Shown here in pieces: positions 8,621-16,940 of a stretch of 64,000 bases of DNA; positions within the stretch are counted from its first letter, which is position 1; the number at the start of each line of letters is the position of its first letter. Both the position numbers and the translations under genes were made by a program. Source of the stretch: an uncultured Eubacterium sp. Lineage in GTDB: Bacteria > Bacillota > Clostridia > Oscillospirales > Acutalibacteraceae. The stretch covers positions 248,001 through 312,000 of the forward strand of contig CAKTGF010000003.1 in NCBI GenBank assembly GCA_934561395.1, read 5' to 3'. Below the pieces are notes generated by a model that searched no databases, was not told the origin of the DNA, and saw nothing but the letters and a program-made list of their open reading frames with translations.

Positions 8621-9438
8621 AATAACGCCTTGTAAATATCGCCCTTTTTAAACGAAGTGGCTGAGGCGATTTCCTTTGCGGCAGAGTTAACGCTCATCCC
8701 CCTGTCAACAAGGGCTCTTGCCATTTCAACGGCCTTTTCCAGGGAAATAATTTGTTCCTCCTCACTTTTGCCGGCAACAATAATAACAAATTCCCCCTTG
8801 GGCTTGTTGTCATCGCCGTAAAGCTGCTGCGCTTTTGCAAGGGTGGTTTTTATTACCTGCTCGTGGAGCTTTGTAATTTCCTTTACAAGGGCTATTTCTC
8901 TGTCGCCGAAGAAGTTGTATAAATCCTTTAAAGTATTAATAAGCTTGTGGGGCGCCTCATAAAAAACCATGGTGCGTTTTTCGTTAACCAACTCCTCCAA
9001 ATGCTCCCTGCGTGATTTTTTGTTAACCGATAAAAAGCCCTCAAAGGTGAAGCGGCCCACCTCCATGCCCGACAGTGCCAGGGCTGTTGCAAAGGCGGTA
9101 GGGCCGGGCACGGATTCAACCTTAATGCCCAAATTATGGCACATTTTTACTAAATCCTCTCCCGGGTCGGAAATTGCAGGCATGCCTGCGTCGGTAACAA
9201 TGGCACAGCTTTCCCCTGCCAAAATTCTGTTGGTTATTATTTCTCCTCTTTCACGCTTGTTATGCTCAAAATAGCTTACCATTTCCTTTTTTATATCAAA
9301 ATGGTTTAAAAGTTTAAGGGTAACTCTTGTATCCTCGGCGGCTATAAAATCCACCCGTGATAAAGTATCAACCGCACGGGGGGAAAAATCCCCCAAGTTA
9401 CCGATGGGAGTACCCACAACATATAAAATTCCACTCAT
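8617..9438 (-). CDS. rsmI: 16S rRNA (cytidine1402-2'-O)-methyltransferase RsmI
   Basis: Cytosolic SAM-dependent methyltransferase of the tetrapyrrole-methylase fold that modifies C1402 in the ribosomal decoding centre. Signatures: LYVVGTPIGNLGDFSPRA at the N-terminus, AAEDTR near 34-39, DAGMPAISDPGE near 83-94, and VPGPTAFATALALSG near 113-127. The 273-residue length is normal. It overlaps trmN6 upstream and the radical SAM gene downstream by four bases each, so the three RNA-modification/Fe-S genes form a tight operon from the promoter at 10185-10213. Confidence 0.96.
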   Translation of the reverse strand: MSGILYVVGTPIGNLGDFSPRAVDTLSRVDFIAAEDTRVTLKLLNHFDIKKEMVSYFEHNKRERGEIITNRILAGESCAIVTDAGMPAISDPGEDLVKMCHNLGIKVESVPGPTAFATALALSGMEVGRFTFEGFLSVNKKSRREHLEELVNEKRTMVFYEAPHKLINTLKDLYNFFGDREIALVKEITKLHEQVIKTTLAKAQQLYGDDNKPKGEFVIIVAGKSEEEQIISLEKAVEMARALVDRGMSVNSAAKEIASATSFKKGDIYKALL

Positions 9439-10178
9439 CTTATTTTATCCTCATATCCGTCGGCATAAGAGCCGTAAACCTGCAGCATTTCCTCGGTAAA
9501 CCTGCCGTCAGCCTTTTTTATCACAAGGGGCGGTTCAATCCTTAAAAAGGGCTTTGCGCCCTTTTTACCCTCTACCAAAAACAAAAAAGGCTCCTCCCCC
9601 TGCTTGTCGCTTACAAATCTTAAGCGCTTTGGTTCAAGCTTATGTTGGCGCATTACAGTCAGTGCATCAACCAATCGCTCGGGGCGGTGGCACATGCAAA
9701 ATCTGCCGCCGTAGGTTAAAAGATAACTTGCCGCCTTAACCGCATCCTCAATATTACAGCACACCTCATGCCTTGCAATTCTTGCACTTTCGCCCATTGA
9801 TTCAATGCCGGTGTTAACGGGCTTGTAGGGCGGGTTCATTGTTACAAGAGTAAAACACTCCGCACCGAATTCTTCGCCGATATTTCGCAAATCGCAAAGG
9901 TGCGGTATTAACCTGCTTTCAAAATTGTTGGCTTTTATAGAGCATTTTACCTGCTCAAAGGCGTTTTCCTGTATATCCAGGCAGTGCACCGTGCTCTGCT
10001 CATCGTCCCTAAGCCAAAGCAGGGGGATAATTCCGCAGCCCGTTCCCATATCAAGGCATTTGTCCTTTCGCTTCGGTTTTGCAAAATATGACAAAATAAC
10101 CGCATCCGTGCCAAAGGTATGCTCGCCTGAAACAGCAATTTTCACACTGTCTGAAAGTCGTTCAAAATTATAATTCAT
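9435..10178 (-). CDS. tRNA1(Val) (adenine37-N6)-methyltransferase-like protein (YabB/TrmN6 family)
   Basis: SAM-dependent N6-adenine methyltransferase. LDMGTGCGIIPLLW is the SAM-binding loop and VTMNPPYKPVNTG carries the NPPY catalytic motif of N6-adenine enzymes. About 247 residues, normal for the YfiC/YabB family; in Bacillus the homologue also sits upstream of the rsmI gene. The start is odd: ATG 10178 has no recognisable ribosome site, and TATAAT ends six bases upstream, so transcription would begin at or next to the A of the start codon (leaderless). GTG 10184 is in frame but lies too close to the -10 box to be transcribed. Confidence 0.88.
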   Translation of the reverse strand: MNYNFERLSDSVKIAVSGEHTFGTDAVILSYFAKPKRKDKCLDMGTGCGIIPLLWLRDDEQSTVHCLDIQENAFEQVKCSIKANNFESRLIPHLCDLRNIGEEFGAECFTLVTMNPPYKPVNTGIESMGESARIARHEVCCNIEDAVKAASYLLTYGGRFCMCHRPERLVDALTVMRQHKLEPKRLRFVSDKQGEEPFLFLVEGKKGAKPFLRIEPPLVIKKADGRFTEEMLQVYGSYADGYEDKIR

Positions 10179-10184
10179 AAACAC

Positions 10185-10213
10185 ATTATAACAAATAAAA
10201 AGGACAGTATCAA
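10185..10213 (-). promoter_or_regulatory. SigA promoter whose -35 box is a terminator loop; leaderless start
   Basis: TTGATA (10213-10208), 17-bp spacer, TATAAT (10190-10185) on the minus strand. The TTGATA hexamer is exactly the six-base loop of the terminator of the upstream lipoprotein gene. The expected start point coincides with ATG 10178. Confidence 0.75.
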
Positions 10214-10223
10214 CTGTCCTTTT
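10196..10223 (-). terminator. Intrinsic terminator of the HExxH lipoprotein gene
   Basis: Minus-strand hairpin AAAAGGACAG, loop TTGATA, CTGTCCTTTT followed by TTATTT, seven bases after the stop codon at 10230. Perfect 10-bp stem. Its loop doubles as the -35 box of the next operon. Confidence 0.85.
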
Positions 10224-10229
10224 ACAATA

Positions 10230-11888
10230 TTACTCTGTTATCCATTTTTCCCAAGGCTGGGTCTTTGCCCCACTCAGCGAGGGATAAGCCTTTCTTATTT
10301 GGCTGCATAAAAAATCCACTTTTTGCTGAATATGCGAATAGGTTGCAAGCCAATGGGGCTTTTCCTTTTGGTATTGGTCGCTGAAAAGCAAATTGAACAG
10401 CTCGGCACGCTCCTCATTTTGTGAGGTAAGTGACGCCGCCGTTGCAAAATAAGGCGTGTAGCGCTCATCAAGGGTGTTGCGGCTTCGGTACTTAAAGCCC
10501 TCCGGGTTCAGCGCTGCCCACTCCTTCTCGTAATCCTCATTATTATGCTTGCAGTAATCGTGAATTTTTTCATCAATCAAATGCATAAACTCATGGGGCA
10601 AAAGAGCGTTGTTAAAATCATTGGTGGAAAAGGTAACTATCAGTCGGTTATCCCCTTTATTTGTAAAGGAGGTCAGGTTGCCCTGTATTTGCCCAACAAT
10701 ATAGATGTCAATGCCTGTGTATTCGGCATCATAATAACCGCTGTATATTTCCTTAATAAAGCCATCGGGGAACCTGCCTAAAAAATCACGCAGCTGCACC
10801 AAAATATTATAAACCCGAATCGGCTTTGCGCCAAGCTGTATTGGCACATCAATATCGTCAATGTTGCCGGTTTTTTCTGTGTGGGGAACAAGCTTTTCAT
10901 CGGGCGCTGTATTAATATGAACATCAATTCCGTAGCTTTTGCTTATTTCCCCGGAAATATCGTTATTTATTTCATCCAACTTATCAATGCTGTATTTTTC
11001 AACATTAAAGCTTGTATTCTCGGGTGAATTGCTATACTCCCAAAAATAACAATTATTTTCAATTTCCTGAGCCTCGCCGTAATAGAACATAGAGTTCACA
11101 AAGGCATATTTATCACTGACTGTACCGTTAACGGGAGTTACGGAAAGGTAAAGGTTTGAATTGTCACATTCAATAACTGTTTTGTTAATGCAAACATTGT
11201 TTTCGTAATCAAAAACGCCCAGCTGAATATCGTTGCCGTTAATATAACTGCAACCGAAAATCAGCTTGTTGTAATTGCTCAAATAGGTTTCAAAATTAAC
11301 ATCTGCAATGCTGACGGAAGCGTTATCGTCATTAAAGGTCATAATATCGTAGCTCACGCCCGGGTTATTCCTGACGCTGTACCTTGCGCCGCAGCCGTAA
11401 ATTTCGTATTCATCATCAACAACGGCGTTTTCCTTTGCTTTAGCCTCTGCATCCTCAATTTCGCAATCATCACAGCTCAAATAGTTAAAGGAGGAATCAA
11501 AGCTGATTTTCTTTTTAGCGTTTTTATCATATATTGTTACGCTGCCGTCGTCCGAAACATCCATACTTGTGAAATTGTTAAGTTCCATATTATCGGTAAT
11601 ATCGGTTTTCTCAACGGATAAATCGGCAAAGCTTGCCTTAAGCAAATAAAATTCGCTGTAAATTTCGGCAAGGGGTGCGTCGTCCCCGTGACCGTTGCCC
11701 AAATTTGTTGCAAAGGAATATAGATAATCCCCGTTAATTTCAGTAAGAATAAGCTGATATTGATTAAGCTCATCAAAGGCAACAGCGCTGTTTGACAGGG
11801 TGATGACCGGGGCTTTACCGGCAGAAGCCGAGCAGCCTGCAAAAAGCACAATTGAAACTGCCAATAATACCGCCAAAAATTTTTTCAA
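10230..11888 (-). CDS. Secreted lipoprotein with HExxH motif, putative zinc metallopeptidase
   Basis: Predicted surface lipoprotein of about 552 residues. The N-terminus MKKFLAVLLAVSIVLFAGC is a signal peptide ending in the lipobox LFAGC, so the Cys would be lipidated. In the C-terminal third, LLPHEFMHLIDEKIHDY contains HEFMH, a gluzincin-like zinc-binding HExxH; the long N-terminal part is extracellular and unrecognised. I choose TTG 11888 because GGGAG lies eight bases upstream and it gives a clean signal peptide; an upstream TTG (11903) overlaps the ribosome site. It is followed by a strong terminator and preceded by a TetR gene. The family is not known to me, so peptidase activity is inferred from the motif. 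Confidence 0.7.
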   Translation of the reverse strand: MKKFLAVLLAVSIVLFAGCSASAGKAPVITLSNSAVAFDELNQYQLILTEINGDYLYSFATNLGNGHGDDAPLAEIYSEFYLLKASFADLSVEKTDITDNMELNNFTSMDVSDDGSVTIYDKNAKKKISFDSSFNYLSCDDCEIEDAEAKAKENAVVDDEYEIYGCGARYSVRNNPGVSYDIMTFNDDNASVSIADVNFETYLSNYNKLIFGCSYINGNDIQLGVFDYENNVCINKTVIECDNSNLYLSVTPVNGTVSDKYAFVNSMFYYGEAQEIENNCYFWEYSNSPENTSFNVEKYSIDKLDEINNDISGEISKSYGIDVHINTAPDEKLVPHTEKTGNIDDIDVPIQLGAKPIRVYNILVQLRDFLGRFPDGFIKEIYSGYYDAEYTGIDIYIVGQIQGNLTSFTNKGDNRLIVTFSTNDFNNALLPHEFMHLIDEKIHDYCKHNNEDYEKEWAALNPEGFKYRSRNTLDERYTPYFATAASLTSQNEERAELFNLLFSDQYQKEKPHWLATYSHIQQKVDFLCSQIRKAYPSLSGAKTQPWEKWITE

Positions 11889-11929
11889 CTCTTTCACTCC
11901 CAACCGTTTAACACCGATTGCAAGTTTAA

Positions 11930-12526
11930 TTACTCAATACCTGTAATTTTTAACCAACCGGCGTGGTTAAACTCTCTTATTTTTTCAACAAAAGGCTTTG
12001 CCTTTTCCCTTGGCATATCGTGCTCAATAAGCTCAAATATACCGCCAAACATACCGCTTACTATCATGTGGCACAACTGTTTGTCTATGCTGTCGGGGTC
12101 ATATCCCCTTTTTGCCAAATATTCAAGGGTAGAATCAACCTCAATTTCAACCATGTCGTGAACAAAATTTTCAAAGCCTGTGCCATCGCTGCAGCAAATC
12201 AGTATTTTGAAAATATCGTAGTGGTCGTAAATATAATCAATCATCCAATCAATACAATCAATTTTGGTGCCGTCATTATCGGTGGGGAGCACAAAAAAAC
12301 TGTCCTGCGACCGTGCAAAGCGGCATTTAACGGCAGCCGAGCATGGCAGCACTATTGCAGAAAAAAGGTCTTCCTTGCCCTTAAAATAGCCGTAAAACGC
12401 ACCTGTGGTTACATTTGCATTTTTGGCTATTGCACGCAGCGATGCATTTTGAAAGCCCTTTTCCAAAAACTCATGCTTTGCGGCATCTATAATCAATTGC
12501 CTGGTTGTAAGTTCTTCAATTCTCAT
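11930..12526 (-). CDS. TetR/AcrR family transcriptional regulator
   Basis: Cytosolic dimeric repressor of 198 residues. The N-terminal helix-turn-helix is typical (IIDAAKHEFLEKGFQNASLRAI, then NVTTGAFYGYFKGKEDLFSAIV, residues about 12-58); the rest is a ligand domain with several Cys residues. ATG start with a GGGTAGA-like site upstream. It lies 41 bases upstream of the HExxH lipoprotein gene on the same strand and may be cotranscribed with and control it; no clear palindrome was recognised upstream of either. Ligand unknown. Confidence 0.85.
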   Translation of the reverse strand: MRIEELTTRQLIIDAAKHEFLEKGFQNASLRAIAKNANVTTGAFYGYFKGKEDLFSAIVLPCSAAVKCRFARSQDSFFVLPTDNDGTKIDCIDWMIDYIYDHYDIFKILICCSDGTGFENFVHDMVEIEVDSTLEYLAKRGYDPDSIDKQLCHMIVSGMFGGIFELIEHDMPREKAKPFVEKIREFNHAGWLKITGIE

Positions 12527-12597
12527 AATCTACCCCTGATAATATAACACTGTTTTAAATATTTTATACTTATTTGCAATATTTTGTCAAGGCAAAG

Positions 12598-12625
12598 AAA
12601 AAACGCTATCCGTTTGGATAGCGTT
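12598..12625 (-). terminator. Intrinsic terminator of the ferredoxin gene
   Basis: AACGCTATCC / GGATAGCGTT perfect 10-bp stem (12602-12611 with 12616-12625), loop AAAC, followed on the minus strand by a T-run. Confidence 0.85.
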
Positions 12626-12639
12626 GAATCTAAAAGCGA

Positions 12640-12810
12640 TTAAGCTTGTGCCGGAGCTCCAACAGGGCAAACACCCTCGCAAGCGCCACACTCGATGCAT
12701 GTATCTGCATCAATTTCATACTTGCTGTCGCCCTCTGAAATAGCGCCTACAGGGCACTCAGCTGCACATGCACCGCATGAAATGCATTCATCAGAAATTG
12801 CGTATGCCAT
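12640..12810 (-). CDS. 2[4Fe-4S] ferredoxin
   Basis: A 56-residue clostridial-type ferredoxin too short for a 60-residue cut-off. It carries two CxxCxxCxxxCP motifs (C9-IS-C12-GA-C15-AAE-C19-P and C38-IE-C41-GA-C44-EGV-C48-P), binding two 4Fe-4S clusters for low-potential one-electron transfer in the cytosol. ATG 12810 follows GGAGGTG by seven bases, and the gene has its own terminator, so it is a monocistronic, probably highly expressed electron carrier. It supports an anaerobic lifestyle with hydrogenase or pyruvate:ferredoxin chemistry elsewhere in the genome. Confidence 0.96.
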   Translation of the reverse strand: MAYAISDECISCGACAAECPVGAISEGDSKYEIDADTCIECGACEGVCPVGAPAQA

Positions 12811-12918
12811 GGAATTACACCTCCTACCAAATACTAAATAGTTTAATTCCTATTGACTATAATATAGCAAATGAAAATACCAATTACAAGTCATTTTTGG
12901 CATAACACTGTTACAACT

Positions 12919-13731
12919 TTATCGCTTAACAATTCTTACCTCTTCACGGTTAACAACTACGGGTGCGCCGTCAGGCATATTGTCAAGCTGAACCTTAAGC
13001 TTGCCTGTTAACACCGCACTGTCAACAACCACACCCCTGCCCTCACGGCAGTCAACAACAGTACCCTTTCTTGGGGTAATTTTGTTTAAGTATTCGTATG
13101 AATTTTGCTCATACTTTAAGCAGCACATAAGCCTGCCGCAGGTTCCGCTGATTTTGCCGGGAGAAAGTGACAAGCCCTGTTCCTTAGCCATTTTAATTGA
13201 AACGGAATGAAAATCGTTTAAAAATGTGGAGCAACAAAACGGTCTGCCGCAAATGCCCAGGCCGCCCAGCATTTTTGCCTCGTCCCTTACGCCGATTTGG
13301 CGCAGCTCAATTCTCGTGTGGAACTCCCCTGCCAAATCCTTAACCAGCTCACGGAAATCAACTCTGCCGTCAGCGGTAAAGTAAAACAGGATTTTTGAGC
13401 CGTCAAAGGCGTATTCAACATCTGTTAAATCCATTTCCAGCTTATGCTCCTCAATTTTCTTAAGGCAAATTGCATAAGCCTCCTTTTCAAGCTCCTTATT
13501 CTTCTTTTGGCGAGCCTTATCCTCCTCGGTGGCAAGGCGCATAATCGGCTTAAGAGGCGTTACCACCTCGTCATCCTCAACCGCCTTAATACCGGTTGAG
13601 GCAACGCCGCACTCAATACCCCTGGCGGTTTCCACTATAACAGTGTCGCCCTTATGTATATCAAAATCCGAGGGGTCAAAATAATACATTTTGCCTGTGT
13701 CCTTAAAACGAACACCAACAACATTTACCAT
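12919..13731 (-). CDS. ricT: PSP1 domain protein RicT (YaaT)
   Basis: Cytosolic protein of 270 residues homologous to Bacillus YaaT/RicT, a member of the RicA-RicF-RicT complex that carries 4Fe-4S clusters, assists RNase Y mRNA maturation and affects sporulation and competence. Conserved Cys clusters are present: GGLGICGRPFCCSTF near 165 and ISGTCGRLMCCLKYE near 200. I place the start at ATG 13731 (MVNVVGVRFKDTGK) with AAAGGAT upstream; the 14-residue extension in the open frame would overlap holB. The order yaaQ-holB-yaaT matches Bacillus and Clostridium. Confidence 0.92.
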   Translation of the reverse strand: MVNVVGVRFKDTGKMYYFDPSDFDIHKGDTVIVETARGIECGVASTGIKAVEDDEVVTPLKPIMRLATEEDKARQKKNKELEKEAYAICLKKIEEHKLEMDLTDVEYAFDGSKILFYFTADGRVDFRELVKDLAGEFHTRIELRQIGVRDEAKMLGGLGICGRPFCCSTFLNDFHSVSIKMAKEQGLSLSPGKISGTCGRLMCCLKYEQNSYEYLNKITPRKGTVVDCREGRGVVVDSAVLTGKLKVQLDNMPDGAPVVVNREEVRIVKR

Positions 13732-13744
13732 TATTATATCCTTT

Positions 13745-14728
13745 CTATCTGCCCTGAGCCCTTCTAAGTTCATAGCAAAGCTTTGTTATTAAAATCGGTC
13801 TGTTACCGTTTTTTTCCGTTAAAACACGCAATTCATCGCAAACATTAATTAGCTTAATAATTTTTTCACGGCTGAGCCTTGGTGCAATAAGCCCCACAAT
13901 CTCTGTCTGACCTGAAATCATACCACCGTTTTGGGAATACAAAAGAGAGTCCCTGAAAACGGCCTTCATCATATTAAGGGAGGCAACAAGGGTATCCCTG
14001 TCATCCTCAAAAACAGAGCAGGCCTTTAGTAAATCATACTCCCTGTCAGACACAAGTGCCCTGCAAACATTGCCGGTTATCTCCCCTATTTTTGAGAGCT
14101 TACCGTCGTTAAGGCTTTCCAGCGCCTTGCCGATATTGCCGTTCCAAAGGGTTGCGGCAGAAAGTGCATCGGCATAATCTATGCCATCATTTTTAGAGCA
14201 AATATACTCTGCAGCGCTTGCAGGCTCAACCCCATCCACGCTTATTACAACACTGCGTGACAGCACGGTTTCAAGCATGGCGGATTTAGAGGTTGTTGTT
14301 AAAATAAACAGCACATAGCTTGGGGGCTCCTCCAATATTTTAAGAAGAGCATTTTGAGCATTGGCATTCATACCTTGGCAATTACCTAAAATAAACACCT
14401 TATAATCTGCCTCGTTAGGCCTTACATAAGCGTCCTCAATAACATTTCGCACATCATCAACCTTAAAGGAGTTTTTGGCGCCTGTGGCGGTAAACTCGTA
14501 AACATCGGGATGAATATGCTTTAAAACCTTTGAGCACTGGGGGCACTCCAAACAAGGGCTGTTTTCGCTGCGGCAAAACAGGTTAAGCACAATGTCAAGT
14601 GCCAGCACATGCTTGCCCAGCCCCTCCTCGCCCTCAATTATAACGGCGTGGGGCAGACGGTTTGCCTGTTCCAAATAGGTAAGGCGTTCTTTAATTTTTT
14701 CATTTCCGATAAAATTTGAAAAAAACAT
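13745..14728 (-). CDS. holB: DNA polymerase III subunit delta'
   Basis: Clamp-loader subunit of 327 residues that works with DnaX (tau/gamma) and HolA to load the sliding clamp. The nucleotide loop is degenerate (EGEEGLGKHV near 32-41), as expected for a subunit that does not hydrolyse ATP. A zinc module CRSENSPCLECPQC lies near 52-65, and LLKILEEPPSYVLFILTTTS matches the clamp-loader core. Spacing to yaaQ is three bases and to ricT 13 bases, so it belongs to the yaaQ-holB-ricT operon. Its partner dnaX is in this window at 32491-34215. Confidence 0.94.
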   Translation of the reverse strand: MFFSNFIGNEKIKERLTYLEQANRLPHAVIIEGEEGLGKHVLALDIVLNLFCRSENSPCLECPQCSKVLKHIHPDVYEFTATGAKNSFKVDDVRNVIEDAYVRPNEADYKVFILGNCQGMNANAQNALLKILEEPPSYVLFILTTTSKSAMLETVLSRSVVISVDGVEPASAAEYICSKNDGIDYADALSAATLWNGNIGKALESLNDGKLSKIGEITGNVCRALVSDREYDLLKACSVFEDDRDTLVASLNMMKAVFRDSLLYSQNGGMISGQTEIVGLIAPRLSREKIIKLINVCDELRVLTEKNGNRPILITKLCYELRRAQGR

Positions 14729-14731
14729 AAA

Positions 14732-15055
14732 TTAAAACTTGTTAAAATCCTCAATATCAATTGTGAATGCAACACAGCCGTTTTCCTCAACATCAACGGA
14801 TTGATTAAGGAGCGAGCCTGTAATTGTGCTTGTAACGCCTGCTGTTTTAACAACACGCTTTGTTACATTTGCTTTTAATAAGCTGTATAAACTGTCAAGC
14901 CTTTCCTGCTCGCAGCCTACCAAAATTGTGGTGTGGCCGTCAATGAGAAATTGACCCTTTGTTGAAAATTTTGTAGCAAAAAAGCCGCTTACGGCAAGTG
15001 CGTTAAGTACATTTTCTGCATCCTTATTTGAAATAATAATTACTACCAATTTCAT
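14732..15055 (-). CDS. darA: Cyclic-di-AMP receptor PstA/DarA (YaaQ)
   Basis: Small trimeric PII-like protein of 107 residues that binds cyclic-di-AMP. MKLVVIIISNKDAENVLNAL, the GHTTILVGCE stretch and the glycine-rich/hydrophobic core match YaaQ. ATG start with AAAGGATGTG upstream. It heads the yaaQ-holB-ricT operon, the same order as in Bacillus. The binding partner is unknown even in model species, so its downstream role is not predictable. Confidence 0.92.
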   Translation of the reverse strand: MKLVVIIISNKDAENVLNALAVSGFFATKFSTKGQFLIDGHTTILVGCEQERLDSLYSLLKANVTKRVVKTAGVTSTITGSLLNQSVDVEENGCVAFTIDIEDFNKF

Positions 15056-15162
15056 AAAATCACATCCTTTAAAAATATGGTCTTACATTTCCTAACATAT
15101 ACGATTATACTTTATTTTAAAATGTCGCTGCAACAAAAGGAGTAAAAATTTAACAATTTATT

Positions 15163-16101
15163 TTAAATTACGCTTGAAAGTGCAACAACAACAGGCATTG
15201 TAATAATTGAAAAAATGCTTGTTTGCCCCACTAACTCGGAGGACAGAGCCGTGTTGTTATCATACTTTGCGGCATACATTGCGGTGTTGGTTGCAACCGG
15301 TGCTGAAGCCGAAATAGTAAGAGCAATTCGCATATTACCCTCAACCCCCACAAGCTTAAATACAAATAACATCAGCACGGGAATAACCACCAGCCTTAAA
15401 AGCGAAACAAGGTACACCTCTTTTTTTAGGAAGATATTTTTAAGGTTGCAATTTGCAAAAAATGTGCCGAAAACAATCATTGCCATTGGAGAATTGCAGG
15501 AGCCAACCCTTTGCATGGCGTCTGCCAAAAACTCCGGCAAATGCACCTGGAGCAAAAACAGCGGAATACCTATCATAACGCTTATGGTACCGGGGTTTAA
15601 AATAATGTTTTTAATATTGATTTTTGCCCTTTTGCCGGAAATTTGGTTAATGCCGTAGGTAAAGGCAAAAATGTTAAACACAGCCACATAGCATGCCGAG
15701 TAAAAAACGCCCTCCTCGCCCACAACGCTTTGCGCCAGGGGCAACGCCAAAAATGCCGCATTTGAAAATGTGATTGCGTAGTGATATATTCCCCGCTCCG
15801 CAAGAGAATGTTTTTTAAAGGTTAACGAGGAAATACCCACAGCAATAATATGGGTTAAAAATGCCAGCAAAAACGAAATAGCCAAGCCCTTTATGTGCTC
15901 TGCCGTCCGTTCCATAGACATAAACGAATTAATAACCGCAATGGGCAATATTAAATTGAATAGCAGGTCAACAAGCCGCTTTCCGTCATCCTGGGCAAAC
16001 ACCTTTGTTTTGTCTGCCACAAAGCCGATGCCGGCAATAAGATAAAGAATTATTACCTGTATCGCTACGGTTTGCAGGTTGTTAAAAAAACTGTCAAGCA
16101 A
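15163..16101 (-). CDS. AEC family (auxin efflux carrier-like) transporter
   Basis: Integral membrane carrier of 312 residues with about ten hydrophobic segments; the family includes bacterial malate/organate permeases and auxin-efflux-like proteins. Features include LIAGIGFVADKTKVF near 20, LFNLILPIAVINSF near 46 and the C-terminal ASAPVATNTAMYAAKY. Start is TTG 16101 with AAGGAG nine bases upstream, and only two bases separate it from the stop of the preceding membrane gene, indicating translational coupling. The substrate is unknown; citrate synthase upstream on the same strand makes an organic acid conceivable but unproven. Confidence 0.82.
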   Translation of the reverse strand: MLDSFFNNLQTVAIQVIILYLIAGIGFVADKTKVFAQDDGKRLVDLLFNLILPIAVINSFMSMERTAEHIKGLAISFLLAFLTHIIAVGISSLTFKKHSLAERGIYHYAITFSNAAFLALPLAQSVVGEEGVFYSACYVAVFNIFAFTYGINQISGKRAKINIKNIILNPGTISVMIGIPLFLLQVHLPEFLADAMQRVGSCNSPMAMIVFGTFFANCNLKNIFLKKEVYLVSLLRLVVIPVLMLFVFKLVGVEGNMRIALTISASAPVATNTAMYAAKYDNNTALSSELVGQTSIFSIITMPVVVALSSVI

Positions 16102-16103
16102 GG

Positions 16104-16913
16104 CTAAATCTCCTTACAAACTATTTTATTGTCAATACTGACTTTAAAGGCAAAGGCATAAATTGAAACCAAAAAAATTGCAGCGTAGGTAATGCCGTCG
16201 CAGCCGTCAAAGGGTTTTGTGCCCGCTGCCAAAAGCATAGCCCTGCTGAAAAACAGCCCGGCACTCAGGTATGCAAAGCCGTCTGCACAAAAAAGGGTAA
16301 CGGGTTTAACGCTCTTACTGCTTTCAATCTCGCATGAAAAGCAGTAAAAAAAGCCGAGAATAAAAATATAAACAAGGATTTTCAGCAAAGAATCCACATC
16401 GGAGCGAACATCCGCCGACTTGTCCATAACAGTTAACACTTGCGCAATTGCCCAAAGCAGCGGCACAATATGCATTAGCCCAAGTTGCCTGAAATCATAG
16501 CCCTTGTTACCGTAGGAAATGGCAACAGCGCAGAAATAAAGGCAAGAAATCAGCGCAAACAATGCCACCGCACAAATAGGAATAACAAAATAAGCAGATT
16601 GATAAACCCTGTTTTCCATAAAATTATAGGCGTCAACACATTTGTGAACAAAGTCAACAAAAAATCCCAGCGCAGCCAAAAGCGCCGCTATATGAACCCA
16701 CGGGGAGGGCCGCTGAGGGAACGCCCTTTCGTAGCTAACGGTTTTAAAGGCCTTAACCGCCAATAAAACCACCCCTGCACCAAGGAGCAGATAATAAACC
16801 CAAACAGCCCCGATTGACAAATTAAAAAGAAGCACAGACAACCGCAGGCCCATTGCTGCAAAGAATAACACTGTCGCCGATAACGAAAATAACTTTGCAC
16901 TTATTGCCTGCAC
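16104..16913 (-). CDS. Polytopic membrane protein of unknown function
   Basis: 269 residues, dominated by seven or so hydrophobic segments with no motif I recognise. The start is GTG 16913 (MQAISAKLFSLSATVLFF) with AAGGAGGAG upstream. It ends two bases before the AEC carrier starts and lies 27 bases after the citrate synthase stop, so citrate synthase, this protein and the carrier may form one transcript. It could be a partner of the carrier, but no sequence feature shows this. Confidence 0.6.
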   Translation of the reverse strand: MQAISAKLFSLSATVLFFAAMGLRLSVLLFNLSIGAVWVYYLLLGAGVVLLAVKAFKTVSYERAFPQRPSPWVHIAALLAALGFFVDFVHKCVDAYNFMENRVYQSAYFVIPICAVALFALISCLYFCAVAISYGNKGYDFRQLGLMHIVPLLWAIAQVLTVMDKSADVRSDVDSLLKILVYIFILGFFYCFSCEIESSKSVKPVTLFCADGFAYLSAGLFFSRAMLLAAGTKPFDGCDGITYAAIFLVSIYAFAFKVSIDNKIVCKEI

Positions 16914-16940
16914 TGTCTTGCTCCTCCTTATTATTATGAA

